Origin: CAZYVA01 sp964650695
GTDB lineage: Bacteria > Bacillota > Clostridia > Lachnospirales > Lachnospiraceae
DNA length: 6,998 bases
Direction: 5' to 3'
Assembly: GCA_964650695.1 (NCBI GenBank)
Contig: CAZYVA010000090.1
Coordinates: 1-6,998 of the forward strand
A program made the translations under genes and the position numbers. Within the stretch, counting starts at the first letter, position 1. Every line of letters begins with the position of its first letter. The notes below the pieces were generated by a model, which saw only the letters and a program-made list of their open reading frames with translations, was not told where the DNA came from and did no database searches. Positions 5,630 to 6,998 of the stretch are shown here, in pieces.

Positions 5630-6916
5630 TTGGAAAAAAATAAGGATAATAAGGATGCGTTCTATTGCGACATTTTATTTGAATATTTGCGGAGTATCCT
5701 GTATGATTCCAGGATCCAGCAGCCGGATTTCAGCCAGTTTGAGGAGCCTTTCCTGAGACTGGCTATTGGCCTGCAGTTCCTGCAAAAAGCAGTGGAAGAG
5801 ATGAAAGCGTATGCGGAAGATCTGTCCAAAGGGAAACTGTCCACCGCTTATGCTTCCAAGGATAATTTTCTGTGTTCCGGCCTGAAAAACCTTCATTCTA
5901 ATTTAAACCACCTGACTTGGCAGGCCAAGCAGGTGGCCATGGGGGATTACTCCCAGCACGTTTCCTACTTAGGAGAGTTTTCGGATGCTTTCAACACGAT
6001 GATCTCCCAACTGCGGACGAGAGAGTCCCAGCTATGGAAGGATATCGAAGAAGTCCGTTCCCATGTGGAATTCCTTGAAAAATACAACAATCTGTATACC
6101 GATATGACGATGTGGCGGAAAGAATGGATCATCATTGTAGACGTTGTTACGCGGGAAATCCTGTTCTGTAACAAGCAGACGGAGGGCCGGGGTGAATTCA
6201 ACCCTTTGCGCTGCGCGGATTGCAATGAATCGCTGTTTTTCCTAAAAGACATCCTGCAATGGCAGGATGGAAGCTGCCAGAAGGTGTGGGAGCGGGGCAA
6301 TGAACAGGACGGGTATTTCCGTACAACGTCCTTCCCGATGGAGTGGAAGGGCAAGAAAGCCTTTGCACATATTGTTGAAGATATCACGGAAGACAAACGG
6401 GCGGAGGAAAAACTGGCAAGCCGGGCGTATTATGACGCCGGGACCGGCATCCACAACCGTTTTTTCTTTCAGGAATACATGGAAAAGCAGTTGACGCGTC
6501 ATGTGCATATGGTCATCTGTTTTATGGATCTGGACGGCCTGAAATATGTCAATGATCATTTCGGGCACAATGAGGGCGATAATTATATACGCAGGTTCGT
6601 GGATGAGATTAGTAGTTCTTTTCGGAAAACAGATATCCTTTCGCGGATCGGCGGCGATGAATTCTGCCTGGTTTTGAACGGGGCGAAAATAAAACCAATG
6701 GAAAAAAAGATGGAATTGGTCCGCGCGCGGTTTGTATCGGAAGGATCCGCTTTATATCCGGCTGGCTTTAGTTACGGGCTGGTACAGGTACACGGCCCGG
6801 AAACCAAACGGAATTTAAATGATATCCTGGAGGAAGCAGACCGGAAGATGTACCGCTATAAGCAGGAGCGTAAGGTTTATCCTGAAACGGCGGTTTCGAC
6901 AGAGACGGGGCGCTAG
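5630..6916 (+). CDS. Diguanylate cyclase: soluble HAMP-like, PAS and GGDEF domains
   Basis: This 428-residue enzyme condenses two GTP into c-di-GMP. The GGDEF motif is intact (341-345). Metal-binding Asp300 and Asp302 lie in FMDLDGLKYVND, followed by FGHNEGD, and an inhibitory-site RxxD (Arg332-Asp335) sits exactly five residues upstream, so product feedback is expected. The domain starts with a slightly degenerate DAGTGIHNR near 270. No EAL or HD-GYP domain is present. Upstream come an N-terminal helical region (1-57), two HAMP-like stretches (about 58-95 with LSKGKLS, 96-140 with VAMGDYSQHV and EFSDAFNTMI), a coiled coil, and a PAS-like domain (about 162-262) with Cys195-x-x-Cys198, ending VEDITEDK. 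There is no membrane helix, which is unusual for HAMP. TTG at 5630 is the start: an in-frame TAG at 5609 bounds it, no ATG intervenes, and GGGGGA sits about six bases upstream. The next ATG (5801) would delete the N-terminal region. It is probably the last gene of the operon. Confidence 0.93.
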   Translation: MEKNKDNKDAFYCDILFEYLRSILYDSRIQQPDFSQFEEPFLRLAIGLQFLQKAVEEMKAYAEDLSKGKLSTAYASKDNFLCSGLKNLHSNLNHLTWQAKQVAMGDYSQHVSYLGEFSDAFNTMISQLRTRESQLWKDIEEVRSHVEFLEKYNNLYTDMTMWRKEWIIIVDVVTREILFCNKQTEGRGEFNPLRCADCNESLFFLKDILQWQDGSCQKVWERGNEQDGYFRTTSFPMEWKGKKAFAHIVEDITEDKRAEEKLASRAYYDAGTGIHNRFFFQEYMEKQLTRHVHMVICFMDLDGLKYVNDHFGHNEGDNYIRRFVDEISSSFRKTDILSRIGGDEFCLVLNGAKIKPMEKKMELVRARFVSEGSALYPAGFSYGLVQVHGPETKRNLNDILEEADRKMYRYKQERKVYPETAVSTETGR

Positions 6917-6977
6917 GCACATCTATACGTAAAATACCGATTTTTCCAATAGATCAAAGAAAAAAGAGGAAGAAAAA

Positions 6978-6998
6978 ATGCTTGAGAAACTATTTCAC
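6978..6998 (+). CDS. Start of a downstream gene (seven codons visible; possibly NCS2 purine permease)
   Basis: ATG at 6978 follows an AGAGGAAG ribosome binding site with about 7 bases of spacing, and the frame stays open to the window edge, reading MLEKLFH. This resembles the start of NCS2/AzgA-type guanine-hypoxanthine permeases, which often begin MLEKLF(H/K)LKEN, but seven residues cannot prove it. The gap after the cyclase stop is 61 A+T-rich bases without a clear promoter or terminator, and too short for a purine riboswitch, so it may be read through from the cyclase operon or use a weak promoter. Confidence 0.5.

Noticed and set aside
6930..6956. Possible sigma-D type promoter (TAAA, 15 bases, then ATAGATCA)
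   Set aside because: The -10 part matches GCCGATAA at only four of eight positions, which is too weak to call.

Overview
The window looks like a chromosomal segment of a Clostridia-type Firmicute, most likely Lachnospiraceae or a near relative. The reasons are strong AGGAG-type ribosome binding sites, frequent TTG starts, a GlgX with isoamylase-like motifs, and a soluble diguanylate cyclase with an N-terminal layout I associate with that group. All recognisable genes lie on the + strand. No RNA gene, insertion sequence or CRISPR array was seen, and no gene-free stretch exceeds about 120 bases.

Layout. (1) 3-668: the C-terminal part of an AAA+ ATPase of the DUF4143 family, cut by the left edge, with a visibly lower G+C content than the genes that follow. 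(2) 669-794: a promoter region (TTGTCT-17-TATAAT) with a cre-like element at the transcription start and a G+C-rich leader hairpin. (3) 795-2933: GlgX, a GH13 glycogen debranching enzyme with an intact catalytic site. (4) 2941-2970: a second strong promoter directly after the glgX stop codon. It drives 3020-4993, a transmembrane methyl-accepting chemotaxis protein. (5) 5030-5569: a small V4R (4-vinyl reductase-like, ligand-binding) protein 36 bases downstream. (6) 5630-6916: a cytosolic HAMP-like/PAS/GGDEF diguanylate cyclase, preceded by a 60-base gap holding a cre-like site and three tandem 8-base repeats. (7) 6978-6998: the first seven codons of another gene.

How the genes may work together. 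The chemoreceptor, V4R and cyclase genes are closely spaced without a visible terminator and probably form one operon of signal input proteins. The V4R protein is a good candidate for a separate ligand-sensing partner of the cyclase. The glycogen debranching gene immediately upstream makes the neighbourhood suggestive, because c-di-GMP is known to activate GlgX in Streptomyces. The idea that c-di-GMP made here tunes glycogen use is inference, but it can be tested. The two cre-like sites would add a carbon-status input if CcpA really binds them.
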